Origin: Candidatus Caldarchaeum sp.
GTDB lineage: Archaea; Thermoproteota; Nitrososphaeria_A; Caldarchaeales; Caldarchaeaceae
NCBI GenBank assembly: GCA_025054515.1
Contig: JANWZT010000077.1
Location: 1 to 5,989 of the forward strand
Length of the DNA: 5,989 nt
Reading direction: 5' to 3'
Numbering within the stretch: position 1 is the first letter of the stretch; every line of letters begins with the position of its first letter. The position numbers and the translations under genes are program-made. Below the pieces are notes generated by a model. It was not told where the DNA came from and made no database searches. It saw only the letters and a program-made list of their open reading frames with translations. Of this stretch, positions 1 through 5,632 are shown in pieces.

Positions 1-1118
1 GAAAACATGACCCTCGCCTCAGGCCCGCGAACTTCACCCACGACCGTATAGTCAGGCCTGTGCCTCAAGCTCAGTCGTAGGATGTCGGCGAGAGTGTAGG
101 CTGTTTCTCCCAAGGTGCGTCGGGTGACAAACCTGTGCCAGTTACGGTGCCACGTGAGGTTGATCTCCGGATGGTAGTCCTCGAGCGTGAGTATCTTTGA
201 GTTTGAGGGAAGTAGTTGAAGAAGGGAGGCGAGAAGTGTTGTTTTTCCGCTTCCAGTTGCTCCGGCGACGATTATGAATTTTTTGTTTTCGAGGAAAGTC
301 CAAAGATAGGCTGCCGTGGGTATTGTTATAGTTTTTTTGTTGATGAGGTCTAATATGGTGTAGGGTTGACGAGGGAATTTTCTTATCGTTATGGTGCTCG
401 TTCCCGGAGTTAGCTCCCCGGCATAGGTTAAAGCAATTCTGTCCCCCTCATGCGTCATGATTTCAGCGGCTGGCTTCGCGATGCTAAGCTCCGCCCCGTT
501 TCTTTCCGCCAAAAGACGGGCCTGTCTGTCAAGTTCCTCCGACGTGAACTCGATGTTCGTCTCTATCCATCCCAGGTCGGGATGTCTCCGATGTATCACG
601 TAGGCAGGCCCCGGCTTCGTGACCGTAATGTCCTCAAGGCCTTCATCCCTAAGGAGCGGCTCCATTTTCCAACCTCCCTTGAGATTCTTATAAACAAAGT
701 ACCGAAGAACTTTCTCCCTATCCTCCGGAAACTTCAATTCTGACAAAATCTTTAGAGGGTCCGTACCTTTGCTTACATACTGATGTTCAATTTTTCTCAA
801 AGCTTGCAGGTCTGATTCGGTGAGGTTGGGCTCCTGCACCAAATATCTATAGCGGTCGCCATCTTTGACAATCTTTACCGACACGTATTCATCGACCTGG
901 TAAGAATCAACCGTTTCAGGCTCCGGGGTTACAGAGGTTTCGGACACCTCAGCGCGAGGTTCTTCTGTCTCAAGAACGTTCTTTTGACGTGATGCCATTA
1001 TGAATATGGTAATAACGAACGCCGCCAACCCCGAAATCACGACCGCGACGAGCGGGTTCGTGTAAACGGCCCTCAACAGGGATTCGGCAGCGTCCATTAC
1101 CGTGTCCAAAATATTCAT
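1..1118 (-). CDS. Type II/IV secretion system (FlaI/GspE/VirB11-like) ATPase, membrane-anchored, C-terminus missing
   Basis: This hexameric ATPase family powers assembly of archaeal pili, archaella or secretion systems from the cytoplasmic face of the membrane. I translated it from the ATG at 1118-1116; the frame stays open for 372 residues to the left edge, where the gene is cut. Residues about 21-42 form a hydrophobic helix (from NPLVAVVISG onward), followed by a Glu/Pro-rich linker (about 45-75). The GspE/FlaI-type N-domain and RecA-like core follow. Walker A is GATGSGKTT (286-294), the Asp-box region is TLEDYHPEINL (311-321), and the Walker B region is YTVVGEVRG (357-365), preceded by the family-typical LRLSLRHRPD. 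An alternative ATG at 1097 would shorten the N-terminus by 7 residues without removing the helix. Family membership is firm; the system served is unknown because its partner genes lie outside the window. The membrane anchor is unusual for this family. Confidence 0.93.
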   Translation of the reverse strand, partial: MNILDTVMDAAESLLRAVYTNPLVAVVISGLAAFVITIFIMASRQKNVLETEEPRAEVSETSVTPEPETVDSYQVDEYVSVKIVKDGDRYRYLVQEPNLTESDLQALRKIEHQYVSKGTDPLKILSELKFPEDREKVLRYFVYKNLKGGWKMEPLLRDEGLEDITVTKPGPAYVIHRRHPDLGWIETNIEFTSEELDRQARLLAERNGAELSIAKPAAEIMTHEGDRIALTYAGELTPGTSTITIRKFPRQPYTILDLINKKTITIPTAAYLWTFLENKKFIIVAGATGSGKTTLLASLLQLLPSNSKILTLEDYHPEINLTWHRNWHRFVTRRTLGETAYTLADILRLSLRHRPDYTVVGEVRGPEARVMF

Positions 1119-1275
1119 AGTTTTACGGGATTAAATTAACATATTTGTTTTTTATGCTGTTTTTGGCGACAACAATGTGTGTGTATGACGTTTGAAATCC
1201 GGGAGTCTCCGCGCCTTGTTTTAGGCTGTATTGGTAGATATGGTTTAAAAGATACGAGCTTCGTGAATCATTACC
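1119..1275. other. Divergent intergenic spacer between secretion ATPase and universal stress protein genes
   Basis: This 157-bp spacer separates two divergent genes and should carry both promoters. The side next to the ATPase gene (1131-1160) is very A+T-rich. On the minus strand an AAATAT (1146-1141) lies about 25 nt before the ATPase ATG and a CATAAAAAAC lies slightly farther out; neither is a clear TATA box, so that promoter is not resolved. The plus-strand TATA box at 1244-1250 is listed separately. I see no convincing hairpin, tRNA or small ORF here. Confidence 0.5.
1244..1250 (+). promoter_or_regulatory. TATA box of the universal stress protein gene
   Basis: TTTAAAA centred about 29 nt upstream of the GTG at 1276. 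With the usual archaeal TATA-to-start distance, transcription would begin within a few bases of the GTG. No Shine-Dalgarno sequence precedes the start, so a leaderless or nearly leaderless mRNA is inferred. Confidence 0.55.
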
Positions 1276-1716
1276 GTGTACAAACGGATTTTGGTTGCCG
1301 TGGACGGTTCTGAATACAGTCGGAAGGCCGCTAAGGTCGCCGTAGATTTGTGCATGAGCGTCGGAGCCAATCTATTTGTGATTCACGTAGTTCAGCAGCC
1401 TCCCTATCTTTTCGCTGCGGCGGGAGTTCCGCCTGCTGCATTGAAGCAGTTTTTTGAAGACGCTCGGAACGAAGGGACGAAATATGTTGACGAGGTCTTA
1501 CGGATGGCAGAGAAAGCCGGCGTGAAAGCAGTTGGCGAAATTGTCGAAAAGGCTCCTTCAGTGGTCGAGGCGATAACTGATTACGCCTCGAGGAATGAGG
1601 TCGATTTGATCGTGACGGGAACGAGGGGTTTGAGCGGTTTCCGAAAACTCGTTGTCGGAAGCGTGGCCAGCGGCGTGGTTTCACACGCGCCTTGCTCTGT
1701 TCTTGTGGTCAAATAA
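1276..1716 (+). CDS. Universal stress protein, UspA family
   Basis: Small cytoplasmic single-domain UspA-fold protein of 146 residues, the usual length for the family. The N-terminus KRILVAVDGSEYS is the family's first strand and ATP-binding loop, with D10 in the adenine-contacting position. The C-terminal nucleotide motif G-x2-G-x9-G-S is intact as GTRGLSGFRKLVVGS (G115, G118, G128, S129), so this should be an ATP-binding member. The chain ends in the standard PCSVLVVK strand. The start is GTG; it has no Shine-Dalgarno site but a TATA box about 29 nt upstream, consistent with leaderless translation. Its 3' end overlaps the convergent unknown gene by 8 bp. The specific stress or partner cannot be read from the sequence, and the gene stands alone rather than in an operon. 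Confidence 0.95.
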   Translation: MYKRILVAVDGSEYSRKAAKVAVDLCMSVGANLFVIHVVQQPPYLFAAAGVPPAALKQFFEDARNEGTKYVDEVLRMAEKAGVKAVGEIVEKAPSVVEAITDYASRNEVDLIVTGTRGLSGFRKLVVGSVASGVVSHAPCSVLVVK

Positions 1717-2161
1717 CCTGCTTCCGTAGCCCAAGTTGTTCGACTTCTTGCAGAACTTTTGCGACGAATTCGTCAACCTCCTCTGGCTTTATTCCGTGTT
1801 GAGATAGCAATTTCTTTATAACGGACTCGACCTTGGCATAGCTTTTGTATTGTTCGTTTAAAGAACGCCATTTAATCGCTGCGATATGGTTGGCGATTTT
1901 TTCGTTGTAACTTATTTTGCCCAAAGCCATAAGAAATGCGATGATGGGATATCCGACGTAGTCGCGGAAAACTGTGCCGTTGTCGTCGCTTTGAGCTATT
2001 TGGTTGGACAGGTCGACGAAAACTCTGTAGGTTCTCGGGCCCTCCGAAGCATCAACATAACAATTTTTTTCGTCCTTTATTTTCACCCTTTTCCCTGCAA
2101 CAGCCCCCAACGCCTCGAGGACTTTGATTCTAGGTGGTGCTCGCAGAGGTACGAAGCTCAC
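1709..2161 (-). CDS. Unrecognised 150-residue protein downstream of the zinc transporter operon
   Basis: I do not recognise the family. The protein has no signal peptide and no clear membrane span; the most hydrophobic stretch is short (about 71-81, YPIIAFLMALG). The N-terminus (RAPPRIKVLEALGAVAG) is followed by a basic, probably beta-rich section containing one Cys (C34), then the segment YRVFVDLSNQIAQSDDNGT (45-63). The C-terminal half (about 84-145) looks helical and charged. It reads as a soluble cytoplasmic protein. The start is GTG at 2161, without a Shine-Dalgarno site but with a TATA box centred 24 nt upstream, so it is probably transcribed separately from the permease gene just before it, possibly with some read-through. 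Its reading frame is the only long open one here on this strand outside the permease, and its composition looks protein-like. The last 8 bp overlap the convergent universal stress protein gene. Confidence 0.8.
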   Translation of the reverse strand: MSFVPLRAPPRIKVLEALGAVAGKRVKIKDEKNCYVDASEGPRTYRVFVDLSNQIAQSDDNGTVFRDYVGYPIIAFLMALGKISYNEKIANHIAAIKWRSLNEQYKSYAKVESVIKKLLSQHGIKPEEVDEFVAKVLQEVEQLGLRKQVI

Positions 2162-2181
2162 GACATAGTTGCGGCCCGAGA

Positions 2182-2188
2182 TTTTAAA
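2182..2188 (-). promoter_or_regulatory. TATA box of the unknown gene, containing the permease stop codon
   Basis: On the minus strand this reads TTTAAAA, preceded by a purine-rich AAGGA that could act as a BRE. Its centre is 24 nt upstream of the GTG at 2161, which has no Shine-Dalgarno site. The TAA stop of the permease gene (2186-2184) lies inside the element. Confidence 0.5.
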
Positions 2189-2987
2189 TCCTTACCTTCA
2201 GCTTCCATAGAAGCGCTGAAACGACGAGAATTATTATGAGGAAGATGACTGAAGCCGCTCCCGGGGTTATTCCCAGATAGTACGATGTTATTATTCCTAA
2301 AGTCGTCGATGATATTCCGAAAATGATCGACGCAATTACAGCTTTTTTGAAGGAATTCGATATCAGGGATGAAGCGGCGGTGGGTATCGCGACCAACGCG
2401 GTTACAAGAAGAACGCCGGCGACTTTGATGCCGGAGACGATCGAAAGCCCCGCGACGATGGCGAAGAAGAACTGGTAGTAGCCTATTTTGACGCCTTTGA
2501 CCCGAGCGAGTTCTTCGTTGACGGTGTAGAGGATTGTTTTTCCGAAGTTGACGAATACGAAAACGCCCGTTACTGCAGCCACCGCCGCTGCTGCGATGAT
2601 GTCTTCGTTGGTGACGAAGAGAACGCTGCCGAAGAGTACAGCGGTGAGGTTGACACGTGCGCCGAAGGACAGGCTCAACGATGCTATGGATGCTCCGACC
2701 GCGAGAAGGATTGCGAGCGCTTGATCTCCGGGGATTTTGAGACGGTTGATGAGGACGAGGACGGCGTATATAGCGACGGCCGGGACGGCGTATACGACCA
2801 AGTCGGTAACAAAACCGAACAGAGCGGTCAGGCCTATCGTTGCGAAAGCCACGTGTGATGAGGCGTCGCCGAGGTTTGATAGCTTCTTCGGCACGATGTA
2901 GTTTCCGACGAGCGGTAGTAAGAATCCCGCGAGGACGCCGGCCACCAAGGCTCTTTGCATGAATGGAAGTTGTAGAATTTCCATCAT
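2184..2987 (-). CDS. znuB: Zinc/manganese-type ABC transporter permease, ABC-3 (ZnuB/TroC) family
   Basis: Integral membrane subunit forming the metal channel of a ZnuABC-type importer. At 267 residues it has the typical family length. Hydrophobic segments at about 11-31, 45-80 (two), 88-108, 115-125, 129-147, 173-208 (two), 216-238 and 243-262 fit the usual eight to nine helices. The N-terminus LPFMQRALVAGVLAGF and the conserved LGDASSHVAFA (39-49) are family hallmarks. ATG at 2987 overlaps the stop of the ATPase gene in an ATGA arrangement (4 bp), so the two are translationally coupled; a second ATG follows immediately. It is the last gene of the operon. Zinc is favoured from the substrate-binding protein, but family members also carry Mn or Fe, so the symbol rests on context. 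Confidence 0.93.
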   Translation of the reverse strand: MMEILQLPFMQRALVAGVLAGFLLPLVGNYIVPKKLSNLGDASSHVAFATIGLTALFGFVTDLVVYAVPAVAIYAVLVLINRLKIPGDQALAILLAVGASIASLSLSFGARVNLTAVLFGSVLFVTNEDIIAAAAVAAVTGVFVFVNFGKTILYTVNEELARVKGVKIGYYQFFFAIVAGLSIVSGIKVAGVLLVTALVAIPTAASSLISNSFKKAVIASIIFGISSTTLGIITSYYLGITPGAASVIFLIIILVVSALLWKLKVRI

Positions 2988-3721
2988 GTTTCAGACCAGC
3001 GGTGGCCATGTCTCAGGCTGTAGACATGGAACCCGTAGATGTTGCAAAGTTGTTCGGACGATATGAGCGTGTTGATGTCGCCGTCATATAATGATGAGCG
3101 GTTTATGCAGATAACTCTCGAGGCGAAGGTGGATATGGCAGCGACGTCGTGGGTTGCTATCAGCATCGTCAGCCCCCATTCACGTCTCAGCTTGTTGAGT
3201 ATATGCATGAACGCGTCTATGCCTGTCTGGTCTACGAACACGGTAGGCTCGTCAAGAAGAAGTAGTTTGGGTCTGTTGATTAATGCGAGAGCGAGCATGG
3301 CCTTTTGTAGGTTGCCGCCAGACAGGTTTGCCACCCGCTTCTTCATTATCTCATCTATGTCCTCCACCCCAACGAGGGACAACGCCTCGGACGGCTTCAT
3401 ACTTTTGCCCTTGACGGAGCCGGAATACAGCAACTCTTCCACGCTCAGCGGGATGGCCTCGAAAAGCTGAGTCACGTTCTGCGGAACGTATCCGATTTTC
3501 CACCATTCCCTAAACTTCGGCAGCTCCGTGTTGAAGAGCTTGACGACGCCGTTTACCGGCTTCACCGAGCCGAGAATGGTTTTCAGGAGCGTGGTTTTTC
3601 CGCCGCCGTTGGGGCCGATGATGAAAACTCTTTCACCGTCAAAGATTTTGAGGTTGACGCCTTTTAAAACAGGGGAATCTCTAGTGTAGGAGACGGTGAC
3701 ATTCTCCAGCTGGATTACCAC
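2984..3721 (-). CDS. znuC: Zinc/manganese-type ABC transporter ATP-binding protein (ZnuC-like)
   Basis: Cytoplasmic ATPase subunit that powers the importer. Numbered from the GTG at 3721 (245 residues): Walker A GPNGGGKTT (36-44), Q-loop VPQ (Q81), signature LSGGN (133-137, with Asn where Gln is usual), Walker B LLLLDEP (153-159), and switch His in ATHD (H191). The start is uncertain. GTG at 3721 lies 1 nt after the stop of the binding-protein gene and puts VVIQLENVTVSY at the N-terminus, as usual in the family. A TTG at 3754 would add 11 residues, overlap the upstream gene by 32 bp, and has a GAGG (3765-3762) with 7-nt spacing. The 3' end overlaps the permease start by 4 bp. It is certainly an ABC ATPase; the metal assignment comes from its neighbours. 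Confidence 0.93.
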   Translation of the reverse strand: MVIQLENVTVSYTRDSPVLKGVNLKIFDGERVFIIGPNGGGKTTLLKTILGSVKPVNGVVKLFNTELPKFREWWKIGYVPQNVTQLFEAIPLSVEELLYSGSVKGKSMKPSEALSLVGVEDIDEIMKKRVANLSGGNLQKAMLALALINRPKLLLLDEPTVFVDQTGIDAFMHILNKLRREWGLTMLIATHDVAAISTFASRVICINRSSLYDGDINTLISSEQLCNIYGFHVYSLRHGHRWSET

Positions 3722-3722
3722 A

Positions 3723-4631
3723 TCATTCCGTGAACGATTTGACGAGTGCGTCAACGTTTTTCCTCATCATGTCAAAGTAGCCTTGGCCTCTTTTATATCC
3801 GTCGGAAAGAATGTTTTCGCCGGTGTATAGCATGCCGATTCTAAGGCCTCTGTCCTTGGCGATGACCGACAACAGCGGGGAAACTTTTTCGTCTTCGGCG
3901 AAGATGGTTTTGATTTTGTTTTTGTCGATGATTTCGTAGACTTCGGCGAGATGGGCAGCGGAGGGCTCTTCTTCGTGGACCGTGAAGACTGCGAAATATT
4001 CGAGGCCGTAGGCGTTTGCGAGATAGCGGAAGGCATCGTGCTGGGTTACAAACGTTTTTCCTCTGTGTGGTGCGAGTTTTGAAGCGATTTCCCGGTCGAG
4101 TTGCTCCAGCTCGGCCAACAAGGCGGCTTTGTTTCTTTCTATCAAGTCTCGTTTGTCGGGGAATGTATTGACGAGGGCTTTGGCGATGTTGTTCACCACT
4201 ATCGCCACGTTCTTCGGGTCGTGCCAGAAATGCGGGTCAACAGCTTGCGCGTGATGATGGTGATGACCGCCTTCCAAAAATTTGATGTTCGAAGCGACCC
4301 TATACCCTTGGACACCTGCGGCCGCGGCGATTTTCACTCCCCATCCGTCGAGGTCTTCATGCGTCCAGAGCAAAACGGAGGCATCTTTCACGGTTTGGAC
4401 TACGTCGGGCGTCGGCTCCCAGTGATGGAGCTCGACGTTGGGCGGAAGAATCTGGAAAACTTCGACTTGGCCGTCCGTGAGCCTGTGAGCTATTTCGCCG
4501 AGGAGCCCCCATGTAACGGCCACTACCTGCGCCTTCGGTGTCTGAGCCGGTACCGAAACCAGAGCGGCTGAGCCGATGACCGCCGCAGCGACCAACGCCG
4601 CCGCGACGACTAATGCTATTCGTTTCTGCAT
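3723..4631 (-). CDS. znuA: Zinc ABC transporter substrate-binding protein (ZnuA/TroA family)
   Basis: Extracytoplasmic metal-binding protein that delivers zinc to the permease. The 302-residue form begins with MQKR and a long hydrophobic stretch (about 5-26), with possible cleavage after VPA (27-29); there is no lipobox, so it is probably kept at the surface by an uncleaved anchor or otherwise. Metal-site candidates are H69 (in LHHWEPTP), H134 (in DPHFWHDP) and H198 (in VTQHDAF). His at the third position is typical of zinc-type proteins, where Mn-type PsaA has Glu. A His-rich loop GGHHHHH (His 123-127) is another zinc-type hallmark. ATG at 4631 is preferred because GAGGTGA sits 10 nt upstream and the signal sequence then begins normally; an in-frame ATG at 4664 would add 11 charged residues. 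The start lies inside the 3' end of the regulator gene (16-bp overlap). Confidence 0.93.
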   Translation of the reverse strand: MQKRIALVVAAALVAAAVIGSAALVSVPAQTPKAQVVAVTWGLLGEIAHRLTDGQVEVFQILPPNVELHHWEPTPDVVQTVKDASVLLWTHEDLDGWGVKIAAAAGVQGYRVASNIKFLEGGHHHHHAQAVDPHFWHDPKNVAIVVNNIAKALVNTFPDKRDLIERNKAALLAELEQLDREIASKLAPHRGKTFVTQHDAFRYLANAYGLEYFAVFTVHEEEPSAAHLAEVYEIIDKNKIKTIFAEDEKVSPLLSVIAKDRGLRIGMLYTGENILSDGYKRGQGYFDMMRKNVDALVKSFTE

Positions 4632-5044
4632 CCCCGATGTTTCACCTCGTTCCCGTGGATGCATGTGGTTGGAAAGTTGAGCTTTTCACACATCCTCTTG
4701 ACCAGAGATTCGCCGACTTGCTGGTCTATTCTGGCTGCCTGCAAACAGGCTTCGGAAAGGTCGAGGCCCAACTCTTTGTAGAAGTAGGTTTCGAGGATTC
4801 GATGGTTGTGGATGATTTTGGAAACTGTCGCCATGCCGCGGGCGGTGAGGACAAATTTCCCCCATCCCGTCCTCTCAAGCATTTTTTTCTCGGCGAGCCT
4901 GTTTAAGACATCGAAGGCCGACGGAGGCTTGACCGAAAACAAATCCGCCAAATACCCCGTGGTTGGCTGAATGTTTTTCTCCCATGCGCGGTAGATTTCT
5001 TTTAGGTAGTTTACTTCGACGGTGTTTAACACGGTCTTTGGCAT
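4616..5044 (-). CDS. DtxR/MntR-family transcriptional regulator with an altered metal site
   Basis: Probable metal-responsive repressor of the zinc operon it leads. Residues about 6-68 form the family's winged helix-turn-helix (VNYLKEIYRAWE, LADLFSVKPPSAFDVLNRLAEK, wing GKFVLTARG). A dimerisation domain follows (HRILETYFYKELGLDL, 81-96) and ends in a PTTCIHGNEV motif (125-134) that matches the family's P-T-x-C-x-H-G. At 142 residues it has MntR-like length with no SH3-like third domain. Aligned with DtxR/MntR, the usual metal ligands are mostly changed: N12 and K15 (MntR Asp8, Glu11), C100, A104, D107 and Q108 (DtxR His98, Cys102, Glu105, His106). H81 and E85 (DtxR His79, Glu83) remain. The ATG has no Shine-Dalgarno site and a TATA-like element about 26 nt upstream, suggesting leaderless translation. 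The fold is firm; the sensed metal is uncertain. Confidence 0.9.
   Translation of the reverse strand: MPKTVLNTVEVNYLKEIYRAWEKNIQPTTGYLADLFSVKPPSAFDVLNRLAEKKMLERTGWGKFVLTARGMATVSKIIHNHRILETYFYKELGLDLSEACLQAARIDQQVGESLVKRMCEKLNFPTTCIHGNEVKHRGCRNE
4642..4648 (-). promoter_or_regulatory. Strong Shine-Dalgarno site deciding the binding-protein start
   Basis: The minus strand reads GAGGTGA, a seven-base match to the 16S anti-Shine-Dalgarno sequence, with 10 nt between it and the ATG at 4631. It lies within the regulator's last codons, so the binding protein can be translated from the same mRNA. It is the strongest such site I found in the window. Confidence 0.7.
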
Positions 5045-5048
5045 CGAC

Positions 5049-5056
5049 TAATTTAG
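5049..5056 (+). promoter_or_regulatory. Possible TATA element of the Nudix gene
   Basis: TAATTTAG is centred about 28 nt before the ATG at 5081 and overlaps the left arm of the inverted repeat. It is a weaker TATA match than the minus-strand element. The alternative is that AATTTAAA (5067-5074) serves the plus strand, giving a start near 5096 and favouring the internal ATG at 5105. Confidence 0.35.
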
Positions 5057-5070
5057 GGTAGGCCTAAATT
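5050..5070. promoter_or_regulatory. Perfect inverted repeat, probable DtxR-family operator
   Basis: Arms AATTTAGG and CCTAAATT (8 bp, perfect) are separated by GTAGG. The left part, from 5053, matches 10 of the first 11 bases of the DtxR/IdeR box consensus (TTAGGTTAGSC...), while the outer right half diverges. It lies in the 36-bp spacer between the regulator (start 5044) and the divergent Nudix gene (start 5081) and overlaps candidate TATA elements for both. The location and symmetry support autoregulation; binding is inferred. Confidence 0.65.
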
Positions 5071-5074
5071 TAAA
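5066..5074 (-). promoter_or_regulatory. TATA box of the regulator-zinc transporter operon
   Basis: The minus strand reads TTTAAATTT, centred 26 nt upstream of the regulator ATG at 5044, as expected for a leaderless archaeal mRNA. It overlaps the right arm of the inverted repeat, so a bound repressor would block TBP/TFB access. Confidence 0.55.
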
Positions 5075-5080
5075 CGTTAA

Positions 5081-5632
5081 ATGCACACGGAAAATGGTGC
5101 AGTCATGCTTGTTGTGAAAAAGTCTGAAGAAGTTTTTTCTGGCGTGCTGTTTGACGTCAAGCGGGTTGTGTTGGAGGATGACGGGCAGGAAATTCTGCGG
5201 GAAATCGTCGTCCACCCGGGCGCGGTAGCCATAGTCCCCTTGTTCGACGGCGGGGACAAAGTTTTGCTGATTGAACAGTTTAGGATTGCGGCGAACAGGG
5301 AGCTTTATGAAATTCCCGCGGGAACGCTTGAAGACGAATCGCCCGAAAGCTGCGCGGCACGGGAGCTCGAAGAGGAAACGGGTTACAGGGCCCGAACTTT
5401 GAGGAAAGTCGCCCAGTTCTACTTGGCTCCGGGTTACTCGACCGAGTTGTTGCATGTTTTTGTGGCGGAAGGACTCGAAGCAAGCAAGCCTTCGCCGGAA
5501 GCGGACGAAAAAATCAAAACCCACTTAGTCCAGTTTGACGACGCTGTTGAAATGATAAGAAAGGGCGAGATCGTCGACGCCAAAACCATCGCCTCGCTCC
5601 TGCTTGTGGAGCGGTTTTATGGAAGGCGTTGA
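5081..5632 (+). CDS. Nudix hydrolase, ADP-ribose pyrophosphatase type
   Basis: Predicted to hydrolyse ADP-ribose to AMP and ribose 5-phosphate in the cytoplasm. The 183-residue protein has the family layout: an N-terminal strand region (VVHPGAVAIVPL, 43-54), substrate-loop residues QFRIAANRELYEIPAG (66-81), and the Nudix box (81-102) ending in the metal-binding RELEEETGY (R94, E95, E97-E99, G101). P117, in LAPGYSTELLHVF, lies 15 residues after the box, the position associated with ADP-ribose specificity. The box appears one residue shorter than the canonical G-x5-E-x7-REUxEExGU, with G-x4-E, but the catalytic part is intact. There is no Shine-Dalgarno site before ATG 5081. An ATG at 5105 (MLVVKKSEEVF) has GGTG 5 nt upstream and is a plausible alternative start. 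It is divergent from the metal regulator and overlaps the convergent thiL by 16 bp. Confidence 0.92.
   Translation: MHTENGAVMLVVKKSEEVFSGVLFDVKRVVLEDDGQEILREIVVHPGAVAIVPLFDGGDKVLLIEQFRIAANRELYEIPAGTLEDESPESCAARELEEETGYRARTLRKVAQFYLAPGYSTELLHVFVAEGLEASKPSPEADEKIKTHLVQFDDAVEMIRKGEIVDAKTIASLLLVERFYGRR

Noticed and set aside
450..743. A 97-codon plus-strand open frame
   Set aside because: It lies antisense to the GspE/FlaI-type domain of the secretion ATPase, whose minus-strand frame is unbroken with clear motifs.
1200..1212. Small GGAG/CTCC inverted repeat in the divergent spacer
   Set aside because: Four-base arms with a one-base loop cannot form a stable hairpin, and no U-run follows.
2158..3009. 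A 283-codon minus-strand open frame over the permease gene
   Set aside because: It is an Arg/Ser-rich translation of a shifted frame with no recognisable motif, while the other frame gives a perfect ABC-3 permease.
4101..4571. A 156-codon plus-strand open frame opposite the binding-protein gene
   Set aside because: It is antisense to conserved metal-ligand segments of the ZnuA-like protein and has no domain of its own.
4632..4664. Upstream ATG for the binding protein (11 extra residues)
   Set aside because: The added residues are charged and would disrupt a normal signal-sequence start; the GAGGTGA site fits only the ATG at 4631.
5001..5009. TTTAGGTAG, resembling one half of the palindrome at 5050-5070
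   Set aside because: It is a single half with no matching second arm and lies inside the regulator's coding sequence; a second operator is not supported.
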